Assembly (NCBI GenBank): GCA_964385465.1
Contig: CAYLPJ010000002.1
Span: 186,001-250,000, forward strand
Direction: 5' to 3'
Source of the DNA: CAYLPJ01 sp964385465
GTDB lineage: Bacteria > Planctomycetota > Phycisphaerae > SM23-33
DNA length: 64,000 nt
Under the pieces are notes generated by a model. That model was not told the DNA's origin and searched no databases. It saw only the letters and a program-made list of their open reading frames with translations. Positions 9,078-17,479 of this stretch are shown in pieces. Numbering within the stretch: position 1 is the first letter of the stretch; each line of letters starts with the position of its first letter. A program made the translations under genes and the position numbers.

Positions 9078-9869
9078 ATGATTGTGCAGAACGATCCGAT
9101 CAATTCCTCCGGCGGCCCGGGCGGCGAGCAGCTCGACCTGGCCTTGGCGGCCGAACTCCAGGCGGCCCTGTTGCCGACGCCGGAACTGACGGGCCTGGAC
9201 GGCCTTCGCGGGGCGGCCCTGAACCGCATGTGCGGGACCGTCGGAGGGGACTTCTACGACGTGCTGCGGCTCAATGACGACCAGGTCGCGCTGGTGGTCG
9301 GGGACGTGGTCGGCCACGGGGTCCGGGCGGCGCTGGTGATGGCGCAGATCATGGGGTTCCTCCGTCCGGAAGCGCCGCGGACGTCGCGCCCGGTGGAGTG
9401 CATCACGGCCTTGAACCGCCGGCTGATCGAACTGGGGGACCGCACGGGGACGGCGATGTGCTGCTCGATCTTCTACGCCGTCCTGGACGCGCCCTCGGGG
9501 GGCCTGTTCTTCGTAAATGCCGGGCACCCCCGCCCGCTGCTGTGCCGCCCGGAAGCCGGCGCCGGCCCCCGGGCGTTCGGCCCCCGGGCCCTGCTGCTGG
9601 GCGTCCAGCAGAAGCTCGAACTCGCCGAAGCCTGCCACACCTTCGCCCCCGGCGAGCGGCTGGTGCTCTACACCGACGGCCTGCTGGACGCGACCAGCCC
9701 CGAAGGCGAGCCCTTCGACCGCGAGCGCCTCAGGCAGGTCGTAGCCCGCAACACCGGCCAGCCACCCCACCGCTGCGCCGCCGACGTCTTCGCCTGCGTA
9801 GAGAGCTTCCGCCACAACGGCCGACAGCGGGACGATGAGACAATACTCGTGGTGGATCGAATGTCGTAG
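9078..9869 (+). CDS. SpoIIE/PP2C-type serine phosphatase
   Basis: This cytosolic protein (263 residues from this start) carries the full PPM/SpoIIE metal-binding pattern: GGDFYDV, VGDVVGHG, YTDGLLDA and the terminal RDDETILVV. An amphipathic helix (LALAAELQAALLP) precedes the domain, as in RsbU-like phosphatases, which dephosphorylate anti-sigma-factor antagonists. No sensor domain or partner kinase/antagonist gene is adjacent. The start is uncertain. The reading frame is open from 8901, with further ATGs at 8961 and 9006, and a TTG at 8973 has GGAGG five bases upstream; 9078 is the last start that keeps the whole domain. It converges with the GH30-like gene 64 bases away. Confidence 0.85.
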   Translation: MIVQNDPINSSGGPGGEQLDLALAAELQAALLPTPELTGLDGLRGAALNRMCGTVGGDFYDVLRLNDDQVALVVGDVVGHGVRAALVMAQIMGFLRPEAPRTSRPVECITALNRRLIELGDRTGTAMCCSIFYAVLDAPSGGLFFVNAGHPRPLLCRPEAGAGPRAFGPRALLLGVQQKLELAEACHTFAPGERLVLYTDGLLDATSPEGEPFDRERLRQVVARNTGQPPHRCAADVFACVESFRHNGRQRDDETILVVDRMS

Positions 9870-9933
9870 CGGCTCGTGGCCGGGCAGGCGCCCGGGGTGG
9901 GTCCGGGCGATGCGGCTCTCGGCCGGCGGACAG

Positions 9934-11922
9934 CTACTCGCCGGCGGCCACCAGCGTCAGCAAGGAGAATTCCGCCAGGTCCAGGGCGACGGCACGGCCG
10001 CGGACGGCTACGGGCGTGAGCTTCTGGCGGCCGGCGGTCCAGGTTACGCCTGTGGCGGCCAGGTGCTTTACGCCGGCAGGCAAGCCGGTGAGCTCGGCGC
10101 GGCGGGCGGCGCCGCAGTTGGCGATGTGCAGGACCAGGGCCTTGCCGGCTTCGTCGGCGAACGCCGTCAGCAGCACCTTGGGATGGTCCGACGACGTCGC
10201 CAGCCCCCGCGCCGGACGCGGGGTCAGGTTCGCGAACTGGCGGATCATCCAATACCGCGGCGTCGGGCGGAGCCTCTCCCTGCCGTCGGGGCCCTCCTCG
10301 ACCTCGAGCATGCGGTAGTCGGCCGTGTACTCCCACTCAAGCACTGCCCGGGGGCGGGCGTGGAGGAGGATCTCCTGGTACATCCGCAGCTCGTTGATGT
10401 AGTAGAGCAGGCCGCGGTACGAGCCGTTCTTCCACGCCATCGCGTCGGGGCCGACCTCCGTGGTCATCAGCGGCAGGCCGATCCGGTCCGCCAGCTTCCG
10501 CCACCGACGGTAGACCTCCGGCCCCTTGTGCCACGTGTGGAACGCCACGGCCGCACAGTGCTTGAGGGCCTGCGGGTCGGCGATGGTCGGCTCGGCGAAG
10601 GCGACCTTGGCCTTGGCCGAGTCCGCCAGCAGGACCTTCGTCTTGAGCCCGAGCCGTGCGAGGTAGGCCCCGCAGGCCTTGTTCCAGTCGCGGTGCTCCT
10701 CGGCGTCCATCAGCACGAAGCAGCCGATGTCCGACTCGTTGAAGCTGAACATCTCCGGCTCGGTGTCGTACGCGCGCTTGAGATACAGGAGATAGCTGCC
10801 CACGCACTCCAGCGCTTCGGGCCACTTCTCGCGGGGTATCACCCGCTTGCGAACCCGCCAGTGCTGGCCCGGCCTGGCGGTGACGAACTCCGGCACGCGC
10901 CAGGCGCTGGCGATGTAGGGGACCTTCAGTTCGGCGAGCTTGCGGGCCATCAGGAAATCCGCCCGAAGCTGCGTTCCCGGCTTGTCGCGGCTCTCGTAGG
11001 CGGCCCAGTTCATCTCGTTCGGGTCGTCGTTGTCGTTCTGTTGCTCCCACTGATCGAGCTTGACGCCCACGCGGGCCCAGCCCATGCCGATGGTCTCGAC
11101 GTTGTGACGCGTCACCGGGCTGTCCACGCCGTAGCAGAAGTTCCCGCCGAAGCCGTCCAGCCGGTAGAGCTTGCGCTGCGGCTCGACGCGGAGCTTCGCC
11201 GTCGCCTTGTCCGCCGGGGCCGCCAGCGCCAGCGTGAACGACGCATCCGTCGTCTCGCCCTTGACCAGCTCCCCGCCGATCATGCGGAAGTAGGCCGAAT
11301 ACGACGCATGCCCCCACTTGCGGTGGTCCTGGATGACGAACGGGCGAACGGCGTCACCGACGATGCGCACCCGCGCCTCGCCCCCGGGGCCGACGACCTC
11401 CAGCCCGCGAGCCGTCCCCTTGGCAAAGTGGTAGTCCTCGGGAAGCTCGGCCGGCATGACCGTGCTCGCGTCGCTCTTCTCGCCGGGCTCCATCGCGGTC
11501 GCCCGACCGCGCGCGAACATCTCCACCGGCAGGTGGAAGAACACGAAGACTCCGGCGATCTCGGCGTCCCGCAGGGCCGTCAGGCGGAAGGTGATCCGCG
11601 TCCCGCCGTCGGCGGGCTCGACGGTCTCCTCGTACGCCAGCGTGGGCTTCTCGTCCAGCAGCAGACGCCCGCGGAAGATCCGGCGGTCGCCCGCGGCCTC
11701 GCGACGGACGTCCCTGGCCTCGTTCAGCGAAGGGTGCTGCTTCCACCCCTTGCCCGCCAGGCGGATGTTCATCCCCACGTCGTGGAACGCCCCGCCGGCC
11801 AGCATGGCCTGCACCTGCCCGTTGCGGTCGATGGAGAGGCTCTCGATGTCCCCGGCGGAGGCGGCGACGGCCGAGGCACAGAGCAGGATCGCGGTCAGAA
11901 CGGTACGCGCCGGCGGGCTCAT
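9934..11922 (-). CDS. Secreted GH30-like (clan GH-A) glycoside hydrolase
   Basis: The 662-residue protein has a signal peptide (MSPPARTVLTAILLCASAVAASA), an N-terminal beta-sandwich-like region (about 25-255), a TIM barrel (about 265-560) opening with RLDGFGGNFCYG, a hallmark of GH30 and related families, and a C-terminal beta-domain. FNESD supplies a likely acid/base glutamate and TTEVGPDA a likely nucleophile. AGAGGA upstream of the chosen ATG supports the start. It lies 70 bases downstream of the GH4 gene on the same strand, so the two probably act on one oligosaccharide: this enzyme outside the cytoplasm, GH4 inside. Substrate unknown; GH30 members act on beta-glucans, beta-xylans and beta-fucosides. 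Confidence 0.82.
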   Translation of the reverse strand: MSPPARTVLTAILLCASAVAASAGDIESLSIDRNGQVQAMLAGGAFHDVGMNIRLAGKGWKQHPSLNEARDVRREAAGDRRIFRGRLLLDEKPTLAYEETVEPADGGTRITFRLTALRDAEIAGVFVFFHLPVEMFARGRATAMEPGEKSDASTVMPAELPEDYHFAKGTARGLEVVGPGGEARVRIVGDAVRPFVIQDHRKWGHASYSAYFRMIGGELVKGETTDASFTLALAAPADKATAKLRVEPQRKLYRLDGFGGNFCYGVDSPVTRHNVETIGMGWARVGVKLDQWEQQNDNDDPNEMNWAAYESRDKPGTQLRADFLMARKLAELKVPYIASAWRVPEFVTARPGQHWRVRKRVIPREKWPEALECVGSYLLYLKRAYDTEPEMFSFNESDIGCFVLMDAEEHRDWNKACGAYLARLGLKTKVLLADSAKAKVAFAEPTIADPQALKHCAAVAFHTWHKGPEVYRRWRKLADRIGLPLMTTEVGPDAMAWKNGSYRGLLYYINELRMYQEILLHARPRAVLEWEYTADYRMLEVEEGPDGRERLRPTPRYWMIRQFANLTPRPARGLATSSDHPKVLLTAFADEAGKALVLHIANCGAARRAELTGLPAGVKHLAATGVTWTAGRQKLTPVAVRGRAVALDLAEFSLLTLVAAGE

Positions 11923-11992
11923 GGTGGTCCTCTCCAACGGCGTTGTCGGGTGTTCGCTATCCACGTATTGGCGATGATACCGCGGCTTCCGT

Positions 11993-13330
11993 TCAGCCGT
12001 ATTCGGGCAGCAGGTCGCCGTGGGCCGCGATCAGGTCGTCGCACATGGCGCGGATCTGGTCGATGCTCAGGTTCGCCGCCGTCACGGGGTCCATCATCGC
12101 GGCCTGGTAGATCGCGTCGCGATTCCGCTTCAGCGCCGCCTCGGTCGTCAGCAACTGCACGTTCACGTTCGTGCGGTTCAGGGCCGCGCACGGCTCGGGC
12201 AGGTCGCCGACGGCCACGCCCTGGACGCCGTTGCGGTCCACGAGGCAGGGCACCTCGACACACGCCGTCGCCGGCAGGTTGGCGATGATTCCGCCGTTGA
12301 GCACGTTGCCGCCGATGCGGTACGGCACGTCGGTCTCCATCGCCTCCATGATGTACGAGGCATACTCGTTCGACCGCTGGTGGTCCAGTTCGGGGTTGGC
12401 GGTCAGCTCCCGGCTGCGCTGGGCCCAGCCCTCGATCTGCCGGACGCACCGCCGCGGGTACTCATCCAGCGGAATGTTGAACTCCTCGATCAACTCGGGG
12501 TGGCTGGTCTTGATGAACCACGGGCAGTACTCGGCCGAGTGCTCGCTGGACTCGGTCACGTAGTAGCCGAGCCGGAGCATCAGCTCGAAACGAACCATGT
12601 CGTTGTGCTTCTCGCCGCCGGGCTTGCGGGCGTCGCGGTTCATCTTGGCGGCGCGCTTCTTGATGGCCGGGTAGAGGTCCTTCCCGCCGTCGGTGATCTC
12701 CAGCAGCCATGCCTGGTGGTTGATGCCGGCGATGTTCCATTGGAGCTTCTCGACGTCGTCGAGCATGCCGACCTGCCTCAGCAGCCCGCGGGCGCAGCCC
12801 TGGACGCTGTGGCAGAGCCCGACGGTCCGCACGCCGCTGCCGCGGAGCATCGCGCCGGTGATCATCGCCATCGGGTTGACGTAGTTGAGGAACCACGCGT
12901 CGGGGCAGACGGACTCGATGTCCCGGGCGAAGTCCAGGCAGACGGGGATCGTCCGCAGCGCCCGGAAAATGCCCCCGATGCCCAGCGTGTCTGCGATCGT
13001 CTGACGCAGGCCGTACTTCTTGGGAATCTCGAAGTCCGTCACCGTCGCCGGCTCGTAGCCGCCGACCTGGATGGCGTTGACGACGTAGTCGGCCTTACGC
13101 AGGGCGGCCTTGCGGCTGCGGACGCCATGGTGTGCGGTGATGGTCGCCCGGCCGTCGTTGACGTTGGCGTTGAGGATGTCGAGCATCTGCTTCGACTCCC
13201 TCAACCGCTTGCCGTCGATGTCGTACAGGGCGATGTGAGCATCCTGGAGGGCCTCGGTGCGCATCGCGTCGCCGAGGACGGTCTTGGCGAAGACCGTGCT
13301 TCCGGCCCCCATGAAGGTGATCTTGGGCAT
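11993..13330 (-). CDS. GH4 family glycosidase (alpha-galactosidase/glucuronidase type)
   Basis: GH4 enzymes use NAD and a divalent metal to cleave glycosides by a redox-elimination mechanism in the cytoplasm. The 445-residue protein has the Rossmann start MPKITFMGAGSTVF, NPMA (152-155) and the metal-ligand motif GLCHSV with Cys173-His174. The CHSV form is typical of the alpha-galactosidase/alpha-glucuronidase branch, but the exact sugar is not determined. The start is fixed by GAGG eight bases upstream and the Rossmann sequence; a longer in-frame extension is low-complexity. It is first of a two-gene operon with the GH30-like gene. A strong hairpin lies in its leader. Confidence 0.92.
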   Translation of the reverse strand: MPKITFMGAGSTVFAKTVLGDAMRTEALQDAHIALYDIDGKRLRESKQMLDILNANVNDGRATITAHHGVRSRKAALRKADYVVNAIQVGGYEPATVTDFEIPKKYGLRQTIADTLGIGGIFRALRTIPVCLDFARDIESVCPDAWFLNYVNPMAMITGAMLRGSGVRTVGLCHSVQGCARGLLRQVGMLDDVEKLQWNIAGINHQAWLLEITDGGKDLYPAIKKRAAKMNRDARKPGGEKHNDMVRFELMLRLGYYVTESSEHSAEYCPWFIKTSHPELIEEFNIPLDEYPRRCVRQIEGWAQRSRELTANPELDHQRSNEYASYIMEAMETDVPYRIGGNVLNGGIIANLPATACVEVPCLVDRNGVQGVAVGDLPEPCAALNRTNVNVQLLTTEAALKRNRDAIYQAAMMDPVTAANLSIDQIRAMCDDLIAAHGDLLPEYG

Positions 13331-13353
13331 GACTACCTCGTACTGCGAACAGC

Positions 13354-13375
13354 GGCGGCCTCCGGGCCGCCTTTT
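13354..13375. other. Leader hairpin of the GH4 gene
   Basis: GGCGGCC-TCCG-GGCCGCC is a perfect 7-bp stem with a 4-base loop, followed on the plus strand by TTTT. In the GH4 (minus-strand) transcript it lies about 24 bases before the start codon without a downstream U-run, so it would act as a leader structure. On the plus strand it has terminator shape and could stop antisense transcription toward dnaA. The rest of the 329-base gap 13331-13659 has no gene. Confidence 0.5.
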
Positions 13376-13570
13376 CGGAAGTCGGAAAGCGTAGCAGCCC
13401 CCCCCGCGGGAGGCAAGGGCCTGGTGGCGGAACGCGATATCGGGTATCGGGTGCCCCGTCTTCGCAGGAGGGGAAGCTGTTGCCTCGGCAAGGATGCGAG
13501 GGCGCCCCCCGCCACGCCCGCCGGGGCCTGCCTGGCACCTCGTGGCCGAGCGACTGCTGCCGGCCGGTGG

Positions 13571-13606
13571 AAAACTACGGCACCCGGGCCTCCGTGCCCG
13601 GGCGCC
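13571..13606 (-). terminator. Rho-independent-type terminator of dnaA
   Basis: On the minus strand, about 54 bases after the dnaA stop, an 11-position stem (GGCGCCCGGGC with GCCCGGGTGCC, one mismatch, 6-base loop) is followed after four bases by TTTT. Position and orientation suit the end of the dnaA transcript. Confidence 0.6.
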
Positions 13607-13659
13607 CATCCATGAGGAGTGCAGCCCGGTCGGGTCCGTCCGACGCGGGTGAAGCTTCG

Positions 13660-15084
13660 TCAGGTGATCTGCTCGTCCAGCAGTTCGACGACCTTCGCCG
13701 CCGGCAGGGACTTCTTGCCCCCCGGCGTCGTCCAGGTCAGCTCGGCGGTCTCGGCCAGGGCCTTCTCCATGCGTTTGACGGCAAGGACGACCGAGGAGTG
13801 GTTCTTGCCCATGAAGCGTCCGAGCTCGGGATAGCTCATTTCGGTGTGGCGGCGTGCGAGGTACATCGCCACCATTCGCGCCACCGAGACCGTCCGCGTG
13901 CGGCGGGAGGAATGGATGTCGGCGGGGGTGACGCCGAAGTAGGCGGCCGCGACGGCCTCGATATCCCCGACGGTGATCGCGCTGTCGGTTCGCGCGAGGT
14001 GCTCGGCGAGCGCGGCGGCGGCGAGGTCCCGGGTGATCTTGTCGGCTTCGAGGGCGGCCAGGGCGGAGAGCTTGATCATCGTGCCCTCGAGCTCTCGCAC
14101 GGAGCCGCGGATGTGGAGGGCGACGTATTCGAGCACGTCGTCGCCGACGTCGAGCTTCATGCGGGCGGCCAGTCGGCGGAGGATCTCCAGGCGGGTGGTC
14201 TTGTCGGGCGCGTCGATCTTGACGACCATCCCGGCCATGAAGCGGCTGACCAGCGGCTCGTTGAGCTCGCCGACGAGGCGCGGGTGGGCGTCGGAGGCCA
14301 TCACCACGCGCCGTCCGGCGGCCTCGATGGCGTTGAAGGTGTGGAGGAACTCGTCCTGGGTGGCCTTCTTGGCGGCGAGGAAGTGCACGTCGTCGATGGC
14401 CAGCAGGTCCAGGTCGCGGTAGCGGCGACGGAACTCGGCGACCTTCCGCTCGCGGAGCATGGTGAGGAACTCATTGGTGAACTGCTCGGCGGTGACGTAG
14501 CGCCAGGTAAGCGGCCGGCCGCGGACGGCCGTGCCGGAGGCCGCGTTGCAGATTCCCTGGAGCAGGTGCGTCTTTCCGACGCCGCAGGGCCCGTGGACGA
14601 ACAGGGGGTTGAACGGCGGGGCCTCGGCGGCGTTGACCATGGCGGTGGCGGCGGAGTAGGCGAGCTTGTTGCTGTCGCCGACGACGAAATCCACAAGCCG
14701 GTACCGCAGCGGCCCGATGGAGGTCGCCTGCTTGGTCCGGGCCGTGCCGTGGGTGGCCTTGTGAACGATCTCCGCCTGGCGATCCCTCTGGGTCTTGGGC
14801 AGACTGCCCGAGAGCGCGGGGTCCACGGTGACGACGACGGCCCGCGGTCGGCCGGTCAAGGCGCGGGCCGTGTCGGAGATCATCGACTGGTAGTGGGTCT
14901 CGATCCACCCGCCGACGAAGGTATTGGGCACGGCGATGGTGATGTGGCCATCCTCCAGCGCCAGCCGCACACCGTGCTTGAACCATGCGTTGTATTTTCG
15001 GGGCCCGATGCGGCCCTGGAGCTCGGCCAGGATGTTCTGCACGACCGCCGAGTCGGCGCGTACGGATTCCGCTGTTGTAGCCAT
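13660..15084 (-). CDS. dnaA: Chromosomal replication initiator protein DnaA
   Basis: DnaA binds 9-bp boxes at the origin, opens the duplex and loads the helicase. The 474-residue protein shows domain I (about 14-85, ELQGRIGPRKYNAWF), the AAA+ core with Walker A GPCGVGKT (165-172) and Walker B LAIDDVHF (about 222), the sensor/arginine region, and a C-terminal DNA-binding domain with the family signature around RRHTEMSYPELGRFMGKNHSSV. AAGGA precedes the chosen ATG; a longer in-frame start would run through the DnaA-box region. dnaN is not adjacent; the upstream neighbour is a GNAT gene. Three DnaA-box-like sites lie 152-227 bases upstream. Confidence 0.97.
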   Translation of the reverse strand: MATTAESVRADSAVVQNILAELQGRIGPRKYNAWFKHGVRLALEDGHITIAVPNTFVGGWIETHYQSMISDTARALTGRPRAVVVTVDPALSGSLPKTQRDRQAEIVHKATHGTARTKQATSIGPLRYRLVDFVVGDSNKLAYSAATAMVNAAEAPPFNPLFVHGPCGVGKTHLLQGICNAASGTAVRGRPLTWRYVTAEQFTNEFLTMLRERKVAEFRRRYRDLDLLAIDDVHFLAAKKATQDEFLHTFNAIEAAGRRVVMASDAHPRLVGELNEPLVSRFMAGMVVKIDAPDKTTRLEILRRLAARMKLDVGDDVLEYVALHIRGSVRELEGTMIKLSALAALEADKITRDLAAAALAEHLARTDSAITVGDIEAVAAAYFGVTPADIHSSRRTRTVSVARMVAMYLARRHTEMSYPELGRFMGKNHSSVVLAVKRMEKALAETAELTWTTPGGKKSLPAAKVVELLDEQIT

Positions 15085-15235
15085 GGTCGATCCTTCGCGT
15101 ATCGCGTTGCGTCGAAGTCCGGTCCCCGGACTCCGCGGTGCACCGAGATGTGCCCCGCACCGTATGACGTTGCCTACCGGGGGCCGAATGTAAGCCCGCC
15201 CCCCGGAGACGGTCAACGAGAAAGGCCCGTGAATG

Positions 15236-15311
15236 TTGTCCACAGCCGCCAAGGTACGGAAGCCGGGCCGGTTGGCAGGCAAAAAAAAGTTTCGTCCACA
15301 CATTGTTCACA
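15236..15311. promoter_or_regulatory. Cluster of DnaA-box-like sites (candidate oriC or dnaA autoregulatory region)
   Basis: Within 76 bases upstream of dnaA lie TTGTCCACA (15236-15244, one mismatch to TTATCCACA and identical to the form used by high-GC actinobacteria), TCGTCCACA (15292-15300) and TTGTTCACA (15303-15311), all in the same orientation, with an eight-A run (15281-15288) between them. Clustered DnaA boxes next to dnaA are typical of origins, but so is autoregulation by DnaA. No long AT-rich unwinding element is evident. Confidence 0.5.
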
Positions 15312-15317
15312 GGGCCT

Positions 15318-16289
15318 TCACGGAGCCCCTTTGTGCAGACCCGGGGGCTTGGCAATCCACGCCAGACGGCGGGACCGCTCCACGAACCCCGCCTGGAGGT
15401 AAAGCTCCATCGCATAATCGTTTGCGGAATCGACGGCCACCTCCACCCCCTGCCGACCCGTCCGACGGGCCCAGGCGATCGCCTCGCCCAGCATCCGACG
15501 CCCCAACCCCAGCCCCCGGTACCGGCCTGCCACACCGAGGTACACCAGCTCCGCACAGTCCGGCTGACGAGCCGAGTCGTTGAGCAGGATGCACCCGGCC
15601 GGGGCGCCGTCGACCTCCACAATCCACCACGACTTCGGATGATACACGCCGCTGGCCTCGTGGCTGGCGAGGGTCTCCGCCGGCGTTCGCAGGCCGATCA
15701 ATCCCGGACAGTCGCGCGAGCGCTCGTAGGTCGCGGCGATCAGCGAGGCCAGCGCGTCGGGCCCGAGCAGGTCGGCCGTTCGCCAGGTCACCGGCGTGGG
15801 ACGGGCCGTCGAACGGGGGGGCTCCAGTCGAAGATCGTGGTGCAAGTAGACCAGCTCGGCGAGGGGCTGGAACCCGGCCTCGGCGAGGGCGGGCAACTCC
15901 ACGCTGCGCGAGGGAGGGATCAGCGTCTGGACGAACGCCACGCCGGCGGAGAGGGCCTCGTCGGCGGCGCCGCCGAGCACGGGGGCCAGGGCGTCGAGGG
16001 CGACGCCGGGCAGGTCCGAGGCGCTGTAGAAGCCCATGCCCACGCGGCCCGGGCAGGCGACGACGATCGCGGCGGCGACGTCGCGACCGTCCCGGCGGGC
16101 GCGATGGAACCAGTGCCTTCCGCCGGCCTTGCGGAGGAAGTGGCGGAAGGACTCGACGCGTGCGGCCACCGCGAAGTCGGCCCGGGAGCCGCCGAGAAGG
16201 AACCGCAGCGCCTCGCACGTCCGCCGGCGCGGGACGCGCTCGATGGTCAGGTCGGCGGGCACGGGGGATGCCCGGCGTGCCCCGCTCAT
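15318..16289 (-). CDS. GNAT-family N-acetyltransferase
   Basis: The 323-residue protein looks like a tandem or extended GNAT fold. The C-terminal half (about 165-315) contains the acetyl-CoA motif VAGRYRGLGLGRRML and a terminal YLQAGF element, both classic GNAT signatures; the N-terminal half is a degenerate domain. Substrate unknown. Its ATG overlaps the stop of the HEAT-like gene by four bases, so they are co-transcribed. It ends 234 bases before the dnaA start. No terminator hairpin is visible between them, so dnaA may receive read-through. Confidence 0.85.
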   Translation of the reverse strand: MSGARRASPVPADLTIERVPRRRTCEALRFLLGGSRADFAVAARVESFRHFLRKAGGRHWFHRARRDGRDVAAAIVVACPGRVGMGFYSASDLPGVALDALAPVLGGAADEALSAGVAFVQTLIPPSRSVELPALAEAGFQPLAELVYLHHDLRLEPPRSTARPTPVTWRTADLLGPDALASLIAATYERSRDCPGLIGLRTPAETLASHEASGVYHPKSWWIVEVDGAPAGCILLNDSARQPDCAELVYLGVAGRYRGLGLGRRMLGEAIAWARRTGRQGVEVAVDSANDYAMELYLQAGFVERSRRLAWIAKPPGLHKGAP

Positions 16290-17305
16290 TCGCCCGCGCG
16301 CCGCCGCGCGGCGCCGAGGTACTTGCGGGCGGCCTCCACCTCGCGCAGCAGCTTCGCGGTTTCCTCGGCCGACAGGCCCTTCTCCCGGGCGGCACGGAGC
16401 TTCTTGACGGCGCCGTCGAGCCGCTCGTCCGCCTTGTCCAGCATCCTCGCCGCCGCGCCGCCCTGGCGGTCCTGCCGGGCGGCCTTGAGGGCCTGCAGCC
16501 TCTTCTGGAGGGCCCCCGCCCTGCCCGCCCGAACGTTGCCGATGTTCACCACCATCCCCCCGACGTTGCCGTCCGCGTACTTCTCGTAGAGCTTGTGCGC
16601 CTCGGGGTGCTTCTTCTTCAGCTCCTTGGCGCTGTCGGCTTCGTACGCCTTGACCGCGGGCTTCTTGCCCTTCTCGGCCGGCCCGGTGACCTTCATCTTG
16701 ATGGCGCCGTCCTTGTCCTCGGTGATCTGCACCCGCCGGCCGTCCTCGGTGGCGTCGACCTCCTTCTTGCCGTTGGTGTTTCGGACGGTGACCCTTCGGC
16801 CGCCGCCGAGCCCGACCTGCACCGCGCCGGCGACAATGCGGACGTTCGTCGCGACGGTGAGCCCGTCCTCGGCCCCCTCGTCCCCGCCGTCGATGCGCTC
16901 CAGCGCCGCCTTGGCCTTGGCGGCCGAGGGATGTTTGGTCTCGCCGGCGGCGAGCTTCTCCAACGCGGCCGTCGCAGCCTTGGAGGCGGGCGCCTCCTCC
17001 GAGCCGGCCAGCGCTTCCAGCGCCGAGATGCTCCGCATGGTGACCTCCGCGCTGTCGCCGCGGGCAGCCTCGGCCAGCGCAGCGACCGCGGGCTCACCGG
17101 CCTCGACGAGGGCCTTCTCGGCCCGTTGGCGGACGGCGAACTTGTCGTCGTCCAACTCGCGGATCCATTGTGCGATCCGCTCGGGCGAGGGCGCTGTCGC
17201 GCCCTGCGAGCTCGCAGGGCGGGTGTCGGGCGCCGCGGCAAGCACCGCAGACGACGCCAGGATCAGCCCCACCGAGATCATCACCGTCACGCAGATCGTT
17301 CGCAT
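16286..17305 (-). CDS. Secreted HEAT-like repeat protein
   Basis: The 339-residue protein has a signal peptide (MRTICVTVMISVGLILASSAVLA cut before AAPDT), then alpha-helical HEAT-like repeats (about 35-150: repeated alanine-rich helices such as VAALAEAARGD), a beta-rich middle containing TEDGRRVQITEDKDG (about 160-225) and a charged helical C-terminus (about 235-339). GGAGG seven bases before the ATG fixes the start. Such exported repeat proteins are frequent in planctomycetes and have no assigned function. Operonic with the downstream GNAT gene (4-base overlap). Confidence 0.75.
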   Translation of the reverse strand: MRTICVTVMISVGLILASSAVLAAAPDTRPASSQGATAPSPERIAQWIRELDDDKFAVRQRAEKALVEAGEPAVAALAEAARGDSAEVTMRSISALEALAGSEEAPASKAATAALEKLAAGETKHPSAAKAKAALERIDGGDEGAEDGLTVATNVRIVAGAVQVGLGGGRRVTVRNTNGKKEVDATEDGRRVQITEDKDGAIKMKVTGPAEKGKKPAVKAYEADSAKELKKKHPEAHKLYEKYADGNVGGMVVNIGNVRAGRAGALQKRLQALKAARQDRQGGAAARMLDKADERLDGAVKKLRAAREKGLSAEETAKLLREVEAARKYLGAARRRAGE

Positions 17306-17479
17306 CGTGTGTCCTCCACCGGGATCGACCGTCGAGTATAGGTTTCGCGCGGGGCGGCGCCACGCGAAAACGGTCGGGATCCGCAGCGCCCCGGCCACCC
17401 GCGGGCAGGCCGGCTGATACGCCGGCAGGCCGCGTGCGGTGTCGCCGATGGCGCCCGTGCGACGTCCTTCGCCCGCGCC

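Noticed and set aside
9880..9895. GC hairpin CCGGGC-AGGC-GCCCGG between the convergent SpoIIE phosphatase and GH30-like genes
   Set aside because: No U-run on either side; such short GC stems are common by chance in this DNA.
15281..15288. A8 run upstream of dnaA as an intrinsic terminator for the GNAT gene
   Set aside because: On the minus strand it gives U8, but no stem precedes it; it fits better with the DnaA-box region.
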